A stretch of DNA of 64,000 nucleotides, taken from positions 1 to 64,000 of IMG/VR virus record IMGVR_UViG_3300010885_091183. The stretch is one strand, 5' to 3'. Positions 50,383 through 57,712 of the stretch are shown piece by piece. This stretch comes from a virus. The stretch's first letter is position 1; each line of letters begins with the position of its first letter. The translations under genes were made by a program, and so were the position numbers. The notes beneath the pieces were generated by a model. That model worked only from the letters and a program-made list of their open reading frames with translations, did no database searches and was not told the DNA's origin.

Positions 50383-50669
50383 AGTCTAAAGATTCAATTG
50401 AAAAGAAAAAAATTGTCGAGATAAACGCATTAGACGCAATATCAGGACTTGGCAAAGATGTTGTCAAGATTCTCGATGCTGAAAGCGGAGAAAGCATCTG
50501 CTATATTGGACATCAAAATGAAGAACACCGCATTTTCTTCTCCCGTCCTATCGGAATCGAAGAGATAGACGCTGTCAGAGAACTAGTTCATAAAAAAAAG
50601 TTCTCCAAAGCTTTGGTAAATGGCAAAATTGAGAAAGCTCAGAGGTTGGCTGACAAAAAATTTGTATAA
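50379..50669 (+). CDS. Unknown small protein (96 residues)
   Basis: The start at ATG 50379 is preferred: it has AAAGGAATT upstream and overlaps the previous stop by four bases. Mixed alpha/beta: KIVEINALDAISGLGKDVVKIL, then ESICYIGHQNEEHRIFFSRPI and a basic helical end. It closes the ClpP/2H operon and is followed by a strong terminator. Function unknown. Confidence 0.65.
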   Translation: MKSKDSIEKKKIVEINALDAISGLGKDVVKILDAESGESICYIGHQNEEHRIFFSRPIGIEEIDAVRELVHKKKFSKALVNGKIEKAQRLADKKFV

Positions 50670-50672
50670 ATA

Positions 50673-50706
50673 AAAAAAGCACCCCCTTCAAAGTGGGTGC
50701 TTTTTT
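50673..50706. terminator. Bidirectional rho-independent terminator
   Basis: AAAAAAGCACCC / GGGTGCTTTTTT with a 10-base loop, placed between the convergent ends at 50669 (+) and 50739 (-). It serves both strands. Confidence 0.9.
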
Positions 50707-50738
50707 ATCATCAAACTGATGATCTTTCAGTTCTTCAT

Positions 50739-50903
50739 TCAACCCTTTCTACGCTTCGCAGGATGCTTCAAATCTCTCTTTTGAAGCCACTCCGTAAATC
50801 CCATAAAACTCTCGCCACAAGCTGACATCGGTGCCACTTTGTCATGGAATTGCATGTGCAAAGTTTTGGTGGGATGCATAGGTATCTTTTTCTTCTTTTT
50901 CAT
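50739..50903 (-). CDS. Small basic protein (54 residues)
   Basis: An open reading frame of 55 codons that continues the minus-strand sugar operon. It begins MKKKKKIPMHPTKTLHMQFHD, and its second half reads ESFMGFTEWLQKRDLKHP followed by a basic tail (AKRRKG). The segment F-T-E-W-L-x-K-R is the kind of short aromatic helix seen in several other proteins here, placed internally. The start is 8 bases after the previous stop; no strong SD. It fills an otherwise empty 240-base gap, and its composition (no rare stops, basic end) suggests it is real. Confidence 0.6.
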   Translation of the reverse strand: MKKKKKIPMHPTKTLHMQFHDKVAPMSACGESFMGFTEWLQKRDLKHPAKRRKG

Positions 50904-50911
50904 GAAAATAT

Positions 50912-51763
50912 CTATTGATGTCTATTGATTTTTATGAAAGATTTTGGCCTATAAAAAAAAGGAGGTTTAAAAACGCCATTTTTAAAGAATTTTTGCCATG
51001 CTGCTGGCCAATATTGAGTCATAGTGTGATATATTCGTGTTCTTCCAGTCAACCTTCCAGTTTGCACTTCACTCCTATTGAAAAATCGAAAATTAATTTT
51101 ATTTTCAAGAATAAACAGCGTCAATGCGAACTCTTCCCTACTTAATTTTGGAATTACTATATCTTTGTTTGATTCGTATTCTCCAAGCCACTTTCCAACA
51201 GCGTGTCTTTCATGTTTTATTTCAAGACATAAGTCAAAAACTCTTTTTCCGTACTCTTGCAAAAAACCTTTACCGAAGAGAACCACTCCTGAATTAAATG
51301 GCCTTTGGTATTTCCCCATGAAGGGGAACCTGTTGCCAAAATTACTCCATTCGTTTTGATCTATAATTATATCATAATATCTCAGATTATCAAAGATGCA
51401 TGATATATCATCGAAAATAAAAGTGTCTGCATCTAGGAGAAGTATTTGTTCGCCATCAACCCTTACAAATTCTTTCCTTTGTGCTGAATGAAAGCCTTCT
51501 TCCTCTCCCATTTCGATGTTTTCAACAATATTAAGTTTTACCCCCAGATGCTCGCATTCATCAAAAAACATCGATTTATTGAACCAAGGAATCCCCATAT
51601 CAAGCTTTTCAAGCCTGCCCAGAAAGCGGTTCTCTCTTTTGTTGTCGCAGATAAAAAGTATTTCAACAGGTATGTCGGGATTGTATTTCCTCAGAGTGGT
51701 AAGACTGAACCACGCAAGTCGCATGTAAAAACATGACTCGTTCAAAATGTATAAAACCTTCAT
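50912..51763 (-). CDS. GT8-like glycosyltransferase
   Basis: 283 residues. GT-A features: VLYILNESCFYMRLAWFSLTTLRKYNPDIPVEILFICDNK at the start, the metal-binding D-x-D in LLLDADTFIF (about residues 107-113), then RPFNSGVVLFGKG, typical of family 8 enzymes where 'N-S-G-V' follows. The C-terminal region (IYHTMTQYWPAAW, RPKS) fits an acceptor-binding end. It transfers a sugar from a nucleotide donor; target may be host envelope glycan or phage protein/DNA. Coupled with the small basic protein downstream. SD weak. Confidence 0.8.
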   Translation of the reverse strand: MKVLYILNESCFYMRLAWFSLTTLRKYNPDIPVEILFICDNKRENRFLGRLEKLDMGIPWFNKSMFFDECEHLGVKLNIVENIEMGEEEGFHSAQRKEFVRVDGEQILLLDADTFIFDDISCIFDNLRYYDIIIDQNEWSNFGNRFPFMGKYQRPFNSGVVLFGKGFLQEYGKRVFDLCLEIKHERHAVGKWLGEYESNKDIVIPKLSREEFALTLFILENKINFRFFNRSEVQTGRLTGRTRIYHTMTQYWPAAWQKFFKNGVFKPPFFYRPKSFIKINRHQ

Positions 51764-51772
51764 GAGTCGTAC

Positions 51773-52255
51773 TCAGGACAAGTGTGCTGCTCTCAAACCC
51801 GTGAAGTCTGCCAAAGCTGGTTTGATTTCTTCATAGTCTTTATTCATCAACAAGGCGTGAACAAACCAATCATTTGGAACCAAGTAATAACCCTTGCTTG
51901 ACATAGCTCCGTTACTGCGGTCTATTCCGTTGTTGTCTACAGGCAAATATCCAGCATTCAAAGCAAGACCTTCAGGCATCACATCAGCAGGATGCTCACC
52001 ACCATGATAAACAAGATAATTTTTCGTGCCGGGAACCAAGGCTGCAAAAAAAGAATGCTGGTGCAAATGATTATAAGGAGAAGAATAAGCTTCGGGGTCC
52101 TCGAATCTCATATCAAGTGCGTAAACATCCTCTTCTTTGCAAGGAAGTTTTCGCATGGTCAAAAAACGACAAGGAATAGTGAACTGATCCTTCCGTAAAC
52201 TGAAAGATGCCATTTCATTTTTAACTTTACTAACAATCCAATCTTTAAATTTCAT
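51773..52255 (-). CDS. Unknown protein, N-terminal aromatic segment
   Basis: 160 residues from ATG 52255 with GAGAGGAATC upstream. It starts MKFKDWIVSKVKNEM, like the candidate capsid-targeting segments but lacking a clear (I/L)-x-E. It has a His/Tyr-rich central part (SSPYNHLHQHSFFAALVPGTKNYLVYHGGEHPADV) and a C-terminal helix. The clustered HxH and GGEHP could bind metal, but no family is recognised. It precedes the GT8-like gene in the same direction with about 9 bases between. Confidence 0.65.
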   Translation of the reverse strand: MKFKDWIVSKVKNEMASFSLRKDQFTIPCRFLTMRKLPCKEEDVYALDMRFEDPEAYSSPYNHLHQHSFFAALVPGTKNYLVYHGGEHPADVMPEGLALNAGYLPVDNNGIDRSNGAMSSKGYYLVPNDWFVHALLMNKDYEEIKPALADFTGLRAAHLS

Positions 52256-52263
52256 GATTCCTC

Positions 52264-53226
52264 TCAAAATCCATAAACTTTTTTGCACCAGTCGTCTCCA
52301 AAATAAGACTTGGCAAATTTCCTGAAATTGTCAGCTTGGGGCGATTTACGAATCACTTCCAAATAATCATCGACAATTTTCATGTCGAATTCCCCACCAA
52401 CTTCCAATTTTTGATGAGGGCAAATGTGGGCGTTACTGGCTGCTGCAACCTTCACATCTGGCATTCCCTTATCTATGACTGTTTTATCGGATGGAAGTGT
52501 AATCATGAAAACCCTTTCGGTGTTCCACTTTAGGAATTTCTTGAATTCTGTCTCTTGATAATCACTCAAATCACGCTGGATGACCATAGCCAAATAAGTG
52601 CAATAAACATTGAAGTTGTGAGCTTGCAGCAATTCGTAGTGCCAGCCATAAACATTCAATTCCTTGCCAACCTCAGAGCCATTAGTATAACTGATCCACT
52701 CATCCATGAGGTATAGAGGCCTGTCATTCCAAGCTACGGCTTGCTCAACCAAATAAAGTTTATAGCTAGGACCCCGTAAAACTTCAGGTATCTTGATAGC
52801 TACATCACGAATGGTTGTCTTGGGCTCCTTGAGCAAAATAGCACGATCCTGAAGCACATAAAATCCGTTGACAGCATCTTGGTCGAAGGTTCTGTTACGA
52901 ATGTTTGCGTTGATTCCGTGGGTTGTTTCGTGCGCCCATGTCATTTTGTTGGCATCACGATAAACATGGTCCTTCGGCATGTGGGATTCCAAGTCTCCGA
53001 GCACGACCCCATATTTAGGATCGCTTACTTCACGCATTCTGGGCCATTTCATCCAACGAGGTTCATCACTAGGTTCCGGTGCGCTGCTTAAAACATTACG
53101 AAAAACCACGGAGGGCATGTCTTGTTCAGTAATTCCCTCGCCCACTTCAGATTTGTTGTTGCTCTTGAGCAACCATATAAGTCCTAAAGCCAAAAACATC
53201 ACCAAGGGAAGATATTTCAATTTCAT
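52264..53226 (-). CDS. Exported zinc metalloprotease-like protein (HETTH)
   Basis: 320 residues from ATG 53226 (SD GAGGTGG). N-terminal basic-hydrophobic segment MKLKYLPLVMFLALGLIWLL is a signal anchor or signal peptide. The zinc motif H-E-T-T-H occurs in TWAHETTHGINANIR (about residue 99-103); the Glu of LMDEWISYTNG could be the third ligand, as in gluzincins. The C-terminal half has HICPHQKLE and a helical end. A late promoter TATAAATA lies 18 bases upstream. An exported metalloprotease is unusual for a phage. It may act on host envelope or on competing proteins. Confidence 0.72.
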   Translation of the reverse strand: MKLKYLPLVMFLALGLIWLLKSNNKSEVGEGITEQDMPSVVFRNVLSSAPEPSDEPRWMKWPRMREVSDPKYGVVLGDLESHMPKDHVYRDANKMTWAHETTHGINANIRNRTFDQDAVNGFYVLQDRAILLKEPKTTIRDVAIKIPEVLRGPSYKLYLVEQAVAWNDRPLYLMDEWISYTNGSEVGKELNVYGWHYELLQAHNFNVYCTYLAMVIQRDLSDYQETEFKKFLKWNTERVFMITLPSDKTVIDKGMPDVKVAAASNAHICPHQKLEVGGEFDMKIVDDYLEVIRKSPQADNFRKFAKSYFGDDWCKKVYGF

Positions 53227-53243
53227 AACCACCTCATATTACT

Positions 53244-53251
53244 TATTTATA
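53244..53251 (-). promoter_or_regulatory. T4-type late promoter element TATAAATA
   Basis: Exact TATAAATA on the minus strand, 18 bases upstream of the ATG of the exported metalloprotease gene. Confidence 0.75.
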
Positions 53252-53268
53252 TACAAATTTCTGCAAGA

Positions 53269-53895
53269 TCATTCCAAATGTACGAAAGAGTTTGGATAGA
53301 TTTCCATAGTTCTCAACCAGAATGCTATCCACCAACCACAGTCACGACCAGATAAATCGCCAGTCCATCTCCAAGCCCTTACAAAAGTCTCCTCAGAGAC
53401 AATTTCCATTTGTCCTTGGGTTGGATTCGCAAATTTTATTTTTCCATCACTAAATCCCGTGACCACAACATAATGCCATGCGTACTCATCGCTGCGAATC
53501 AAAACTATACAAGGTTTTCCCAAACTCACAAAATGCTTCAGAGTATCCAGACCACCATAATTTAACTTAGAAAAAAAACCAAAATAATCCAAGGCTTCTC
53601 GTATCAACTGAGGCGCAGTCATACCGAAATCAACGCCGTTTCTGCTATACCACACAGTTTTTGTTATTTTCTTGACTTCATCAATAGAAATATTTTTCCC
53701 ATAATGGCTCAGGACCATCACGGTACTTGCTGGACCACAAGTGATATCATCGGGTTGTCTAGTCAAAGTTTTGAAAGCAATCTCGTACTGTGCTGGATGT
53801 TTTTTATCATTAAAACCAAGACAAACTATTATAATAAACAGAAAAAGAGTTGCACAAAACCATCTTATTTCAAGAGCAGAAGGGATGATTCTCAT
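53269..53895 (-). CDS. Membrane-anchored C39-like cysteine protease
   Basis: 208 residues. An N-terminal transmembrane helix (WFCATLFLFIIIVCLGF) is followed by the C39-type catalytic pieces: DDITCGPASTVMVLSHYG (Cys nucleophile at about 53) and EYAWHYVVVTGFSDG with the catalytic His (about 142), then NP as the Asn/Asp position. C39-like domains process peptides. The start ATG lies in CATG shared with the divergent plus-strand gene. A third exported or membrane-anchored protease of this window. Confidence 0.75.
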   Translation of the reverse strand: MRIIPSALEIRWFCATLFLFIIIVCLGFNDKKHPAQYEIAFKTLTRQPDDITCGPASTVMVLSHYGKNISIDEVKKITKTVWYSRNGVDFGMTAPQLIREALDYFGFFSKLNYGGLDTLKHFVSLGKPCIVLIRSDEYAWHYVVVTGFSDGKIKFANPTQGQMEIVSEETFVRAWRWTGDLSGRDCGWWIAFWLRTMEIYPNSFVHLE

Positions 53896-54526
53896 GTATT
53901 ACCTTGTTACTGATTGCAATGACATGACCGAAAGAGGTGTCGAGTGGGGAACCGATATCACACACGAAGAAACCAATCCCAACTTTCCCTTTTCCGTTTA
54001 TGATCACATCCCGACTGCTTTATTTATGCATCCAGCCTATGAAGGAATTCAAAAACCCAAAATATGGGAAGCAGTTCCTGAAAATCCAAAAAAAATTGGA
54101 TTCTATTTCGAGACAACCAAACTCACCACAACCAAAATCGCACTACAACCACCAATTACAAGAAGCCACAGAGTAACATTTGCCATTCTTTGCTGTTTGC
54201 AAATCATTCAAAATCCCATCTTCAAAAAATGGGCTATCAGTTACCTTCGGGGAATTGACACAAACAAAGAAACGGCAGAAAAAATACAAAATGAACTCAT
54301 GTCCCAAATGGGTGATGAGAACATCCCACCAGAACATGAAAATATCAGTTGTGCTCATGCCTGTTTTGGAGCAGTCATGTTAGAAGATAATGAATTAATG
54401 GTTGCAAACTCAGCACACAGATCCTATTTTGATAGTCCATACAACAATCGAATAGACCTGCAAAAACTTGCAGACATAGTTCTAGAACTACCCAACAAGA
54501 TAATTGCAGATCTTATTGAGGACTAG
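53894..54526 (+). CDS. Unknown protein (210 residues)
   Basis: Start at ATG 53894 with GAAGGGAT upstream; a longer in-frame reading would run antisense through the C39-like gene. Sequence MYYLVTDCNDMTERGVEWGTDITHEETN with FSVYDHIPTALFMHPAYEGIQ looks like a small alpha/beta domain with many aromatic residues. The end is helical and acidic. I do not recognise a family. The stop TAG lies in a CTAG shared with the convergent gene. Confidence 0.65.
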   Translation: MYYLVTDCNDMTERGVEWGTDITHEETNPNFPFSVYDHIPTALFMHPAYEGIQKPKIWEAVPENPKKIGFYFETTKLTTTKIALQPPITRSHRVTFAILCCLQIIQNPIFKKWAISYLRGIDTNKETAEKIQNELMSQMGDENIPPEHENISCAHACFGAVMLEDNELMVANSAHRSYFDSPYNNRIDLQKLADIVLELPNKIIADLIED

Positions 54527-55230
54527 GCCATCTTAGGTCTAGTCCAACCTCCAAGTACCGTGGTCGAATCCTCATCGTCAGGGTCCATCCTGCCTAAGGA
54601 AACACGCTTGGCACCGCTTAATTTAAAAAGCGCAGGCTTAACAAACACATGCCACACGAACCATCCGATGAATGGAACAAGTCCGAACCAATTGCTGATG
54701 CCATAAATCGCCTGCAATCCCATAACTGGCGATATAAGTATAGCTGGAGCAACCCAAAACACACAAATCTTTAAAAAGCCCTCTCCGGTCAAGGAATGCC
54801 TGAGCATGTTGAGACTCGCATTTACCAAGTCTGCAAGACTGATGAACATCCATTTCAAAACCATCACAACACCTTTAAAAAAAGCGTTGCCAAGAAATCC
54901 AAGTGATTCTGCAACAGGTTGTGCTTTTATGTTCTTGAAGAAATCAAAATTTCCAATCAAGCTCTGGTCGTAGTCTTCTTTGGAATACTGAGAAAACTTG
55001 TCACGCAGTTGACCCAACAACTTATCGACTTCAATATCAAGTCTTTTATCATCGGGAATTTTCGTTGTATATCCTTTTACCTTATTCAAAAAACTCGATG
55101 CCCATGACTTGAGTGTTTTTAAAACAGTTGTTTCACGCTCGTCTTCCATAGCCTCAAGCAAAGCAGTAAACGATCCTTCTAATTGAAGTCGATATTGCGA
55201 TAGAGAACGCCAGTCTTCAAAAGATATCAT
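54523..55230 (-). CDS. Hydrophobic candidate internal/injected protein
   Basis: 235 residues. It starts MISFEDWRSLSQYRLQLEGSF, an aromatic amphipathic segment like the others in the cluster. Residues 110-210 contain several hydrophobic helices (FFKGVVMVLKWMFISLADLV, ICVFWVAPAILISPVMGLQAIYGI, GLVPFIGWFVWHVFV). The ends are polar. A helical membrane-active protein ejected with the DNA is a reasonable inference; a plain integral membrane protein is the alternative. SD TTAGGAGAAAA is strong. Confidence 0.65.
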   Translation of the reverse strand: MISFEDWRSLSQYRLQLEGSFTALLEAMEDERETTVLKTLKSWASSFLNKVKGYTTKIPDDKRLDIEVDKLLGQLRDKFSQYSKEDYDQSLIGNFDFFKNIKAQPVAESLGFLGNAFFKGVVMVLKWMFISLADLVNASLNMLRHSLTGEGFLKICVFWVAPAILISPVMGLQAIYGISNWFGLVPFIGWFVWHVFVKPALFKLSGAKRVSLGRMDPDDEDSTTVLGGWTRPKMA

Positions 55231-55243
55231 AATTTTCTCCTAA

Positions 55244-55327
55244 TTAAGATCGTTTTTTTAAAAAATCTTCATATTCTTTATTCACATCTGATTGTTTATC
55301 TAGCATCAAATGCACAGACTTCCGCAA
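55244..55327 (-). CDS. Very small putative protein (27 residues)
   Basis: TTG start with GGAACTGGAGCGA upstream, sequence ending SDVNKEYEDFLKKRS. A late-type element ACTAAATA sits 31 bases upstream, the same spacing as at 44627. Real only if such tiny proteins are expressed; confidence is low. Confidence 0.3.
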   Translation of the reverse strand: MRKSVHLMLDKQSDVNKEYEDFLKKRS

Positions 55328-55357
55328 TCATCGCTCCAGTTCCAATAACAATATGTT

Positions 55358-55365
55358 TATTTAGT
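55358..55365 (-). promoter_or_regulatory. Late-promoter-like element ACTAAATA
   Basis: ACTAAATA on the minus strand, 31 bases upstream of the tiny reading frame and about 130 bases upstream of the hydrophobic protein's start at 55230. Confidence 0.4.
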
Positions 55366-55395
55366 CGATATGATTATTTTGTATCAACAAAAGAT

Positions 55396-55596
55396 TTAAA
55401 ACCCAGAATCATCTTTCCTCGTCATTTTTTTCTTCTCAATATGCCTCTGATATTTGCTTTGAAAACGCAACATCCTTATGTAATCATCGTGATTGTTTTG
55501 AGTTTTGTCTTTTTTTAAGAATAAATAACCAACAATCACCAAAAATATAACAACTAACATAGTAGCCAGCAAAACTGGTAATATAAGTTCCAACAT
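55396..55596 (-). CDS. Small single-TM protein
   Basis: 66 residues from ATG 55596, chosen because AAGGAGG lies six bases upstream; the in-frame extension has none. One transmembrane helix (ILPVLLATMLVVIFLVIVGYLFL) with a long basic cytoplasmic-type tail (RMLRFQSKYQRHIEKKK). Possible lysis-related or membrane-anchor protein; nothing more can be said. Confidence 0.65.
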   Translation of the reverse strand: MLELILPVLLATMLVVIFLVIVGYLFLKKDKTQNNHDDYIRMLRFQSKYQRHIEKKKMTRKDDSGF

Positions 55597-55643
55597 AATT
55601 TCCTCCTTGAAATACAAGATGCTTTTTTGAACATATATGGCTC

Positions 55644-55682
55644 AAAAAAAAGCCCCGGCCAAAAATTGCCGGGGCTTTTTTA
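55644..55682. terminator. Bidirectional rho-independent terminator
   Basis: AGCCCCGGC / GCCGGGGCT stem with flanking A and T tracts and an 8-base loop, between the 55696-56085 gene and the small TM protein, both on the minus strand. Confidence 0.9.
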
Positions 55683-55695
55683 AGTATCTTTGAAA

Positions 55696-56085
55696 TTAAA
55701 CGCCACCAAATCCAGAAAGTCCTCTGGGAGATGCGCTTAACCTTCCCACCCCCAATCTGCTGCTGGAGCCACTTGAAGCATAAGTCCTTCGAGGATACTT
55801 GAGGTCATTAATACGACCCATGACATCCTCAATGTCCTTTGTCAAAGCCATTGTGTCATGATGGAGAGCATTCAGTTTATCAATCTGATCTGGCTCCACA
55901 AACTTAGAAAGCTTTGTAACTTCTGCCTTCAAGAAACTTGTAATTTGAAGAGTAGTCAGGGGATCTGTTTCAGCCACAGCATCAGATTTGCCGAAGCCGA
56001 AAAGTTCATTGACAGGCTCACCCCTGAACTCCTCCTCGGAAATGACCCCGGACAAAAACTGAATGTAATTCATATCGTATTTCAT
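55696..56085 (-). CDS. Candidate capsid-targeted protein (129 residues), paralogue of 56168-56431
   Basis: Starts MKYDMNYIQFLSGVISEEEF: aromatic segment then I-S-E (15-17). The neighbouring plus-strand gene begins with nearly the same pattern (FLFLSGVLNEQQ, L-N-E). The two also match around DQIDKLNALHHDTMALTKDIEDV versus HKIDKMLADGHDWANDHISTSRDDVEEV. The C-terminal 30 residues are Gly/Ser/Arg-rich, a possible DNA-binding tail. SD GGAG. A divergent late promoter pair lies between the two paralogues. Confidence 0.7.
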   Translation of the reverse strand: MKYDMNYIQFLSGVISEEEFRGEPVNELFGFGKSDAVAETDPLTTLQITSFLKAEVTKLSKFVEPDQIDKLNALHHDTMALTKDIEDVMGRINDLKYPRRTYASSGSSSRLGVGRLSASPRGLSGFGGV

Positions 56086-56108
56086 ATTTTATTCTCCAAG
56101 ACTTTCTT

Positions 56109-56116
56109 TATTTATC
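56109..56116 (-). promoter_or_regulatory. Late promoter element GATAAATA
   Basis: GATAAATA on the minus strand, 24 bases upstream of the ATG at 56085. It forms a divergent pair with CATAAATA at 56138-56145. Confidence 0.6.
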
Positions 56117-56137
56117 TTAATTTATGTAATTTTTATA

Positions 56138-56145
56138 CATAAATA
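56138..56145 (+). promoter_or_regulatory. T4-type late promoter element CATAAATA
   Basis: CATAAATA on the plus strand, 23 bases upstream of the ATG at 56168, with the SD GTGAGGAT in between. Confidence 0.65.
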
Positions 56146-56167
56146 ATAATTATAGTGAGGATTTAAC

Positions 56168-56431
56168 ATGGACCACAAGTATTTTCTGTTTCTTTCCGGC
56201 GTTCTTAATGAGCAACAACTCTACGCAGAAGCCGAAGACGAAATTAAACACTACATGTTTTTCAATAACCTGAAAAACATCAAAGACAGAGTCGAAAAAC
56301 TCTTGGCTATGGACCCTCACAAGATCGACAAGATGCTTGCAGATGGCCACGATTGGGCCAACGATCACATCTCCACCAGCCGTGATGATGTCGAGGAAGT
56401 CTACAATTGGATCATGGGAAAAAAGAAATAA
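56168..56431 (+). CDS. Candidate capsid-targeted small protein (87 residues)
   Basis: Begins MDHKYFLFLSGVLNEQQ: aromatic segment and L-N-E at 13-15, followed by an acidic helix (YAEAEDEIKHYMFFNNLKNI) and VEKLLAMDPHKIDKMLADGHDWANDHI. It looks like a small helical bundle. It is a divergent paralogue of the 129-residue protein on the other strand and is followed after 6 bases by the 421-residue gene, so the two are co-transcribed from the late promoter. Confidence 0.7.
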   Translation: MDHKYFLFLSGVLNEQQLYAEAEDEIKHYMFFNNLKNIKDRVEKLLAMDPHKIDKMLADGHDWANDHISTSRDDVEEVYNWIMGKKK

Positions 56432-56436
56432 CTATT

Positions 56437-57702
56437 ATGATTTCTTATTCTTTTGAAAAAATGCATCCTGCTGATGAGACTTTTCTTAAATTTGAAGAGT
56501 CCGTCTATCAAAGTTTTGTAGGAGGAGTAAAGTCTGGTTATAGCACTCAAACCGATAAAGAAGATGCAGTATACGCAAAATATGCCGACCTTGCGAAACA
56601 AGCTTTGAATAAAAGCAAAGATTTTGCACAATTCATGCAAGATAAAACAGGAATTTCCCCCATTCTGGCAATCACCTTGACAGCAGCGGGACTCACAGGT
56701 GGAGCAGCAGCAATCCCCATGTCTGCCCTCATGTATTTTGCCAGAAAATATTACACCAAAGGACTTTCTGCTGTTGTAGGCTACGGAGTTGACAAGGCTT
56801 TTGATGCCGTGGCTGGCAAGCAAAAACCAGAACTACAGCCTGAATCATTCTCTTTCCGTGAATGGTTGATGACCGAAGAAGAGAAAGAAGGTTGGGGTGA
56901 ATATCTTGCTAAAAAAACAGGCTATGGAATTGGTGCCATAGGCGGCGCTGTGTCCTCGCTTGTCAAGAATGTTTACAAGACAGTTGCCAGCAGAATGAAG
57001 GAGTTAAAAAATTATATCACGCAAAATCCCCGTGAAATAACCAAAATCGCCCTCACCATCGGACTGGCAGCAGCTACTGGTGGAATCGTTGGCAAGATTT
57101 CCAAGGATTTAGTCAACGAAGTCGGAGACAAAATCAAAGGTCTACTACCAACCAGCAACGATTTGTCACATGTTCAACAACAGATTCAACCTGAAGCAGG
57201 ATCTGGTGACTTCGAGGGTGGAAATGCATCCGGTGGTGAATTTGGTGACAACACAACTACTGCCGACCAGATGAAGCATAGTGGTTCCACGCTAATCAAC
57301 AAAGACATGGAATCTTTTAGGGCTAGGATGCGTGCTCCACAACCTCCAAGCGGTACTGATGATTTGTTGAAAGACATTGAGGGTTATAATGCAGAAGCCA
57401 AATACGCTGCCATGAGCCCCTATGAAAAACTACAATATAAACTTGCTCAAGCTCGAGCAGCCAAAGGCGATGAGGTAGACCCAGATACTATCAAAAATCT
57501 TATCAAGCAATTTGCAAGTAAAGATGTCCCAGATTCACCTAATTGGGAACGCCTGAAAAGATTTACAGAACCAAAACCACCAGACACAAGTGGCGTTTGG
57601 AGCAATCCTGACCCAGAGATAGACAGATATTTGAAACAAGCTCAACAAGGTACTGCTCAAACAGCAGCAAGCATGAAAGCTGCTGAAAGATTTGCTAAAT
57701 AG
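56437..57702 (+). CDS. Candidate internal/injected protein with hydrophobic segments
   Basis: 421 residues from ATG 56437. Two hydrophobic parts: SPILAITLTAAGLTGGAAAIPMSALMYFARKYY (about residues 70-105) and IALTIGLAAATGGIVGKI (about 205-225). Near residue 140 there is an internal SFSFREWLMTEEEKEGW, the same FREWL-x-x-E sort of segment found at N-termini of the other candidates, which may mark an ancient fusion of two units. The C-terminal half is polar and low-complexity. Possibly a membrane-active protein delivered from the virion. The N-terminus (SYSFEKMHPADETFLKFEE) lacks an obvious (I/L)-x-E. Confidence 0.65.
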   Translation: MISYSFEKMHPADETFLKFEESVYQSFVGGVKSGYSTQTDKEDAVYAKYADLAKQALNKSKDFAQFMQDKTGISPILAITLTAAGLTGGAAAIPMSALMYFARKYYTKGLSAVVGYGVDKAFDAVAGKQKPELQPESFSFREWLMTEEEKEGWGEYLAKKTGYGIGAIGGAVSSLVKNVYKTVASRMKELKNYITQNPREITKIALTIGLAAATGGIVGKISKDLVNEVGDKIKGLLPTSNDLSHVQQQIQPEAGSGDFEGGNASGGEFGDNTTTADQMKHSGSTLINKDMESFRARMRAPQPPSGTDDLLKDIEGYNAEAKYAAMSPYEKLQYKLAQARAAKGDEVDPDTIKNLIKQFASKDVPDSPNWERLKRFTEPKPPDTSGVWSNPDPEIDRYLKQAQQGTAQTAASMKAAERFAK

Positions 57703-57712
57703 TTGGTTTCTT

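Noticed and set aside
53741-53893. 51-residue N-terminal extension of the 53894-54526 protein
   Set aside because: It is antisense to the C39-like coding region, and the ATG at 53894 has its own SD.
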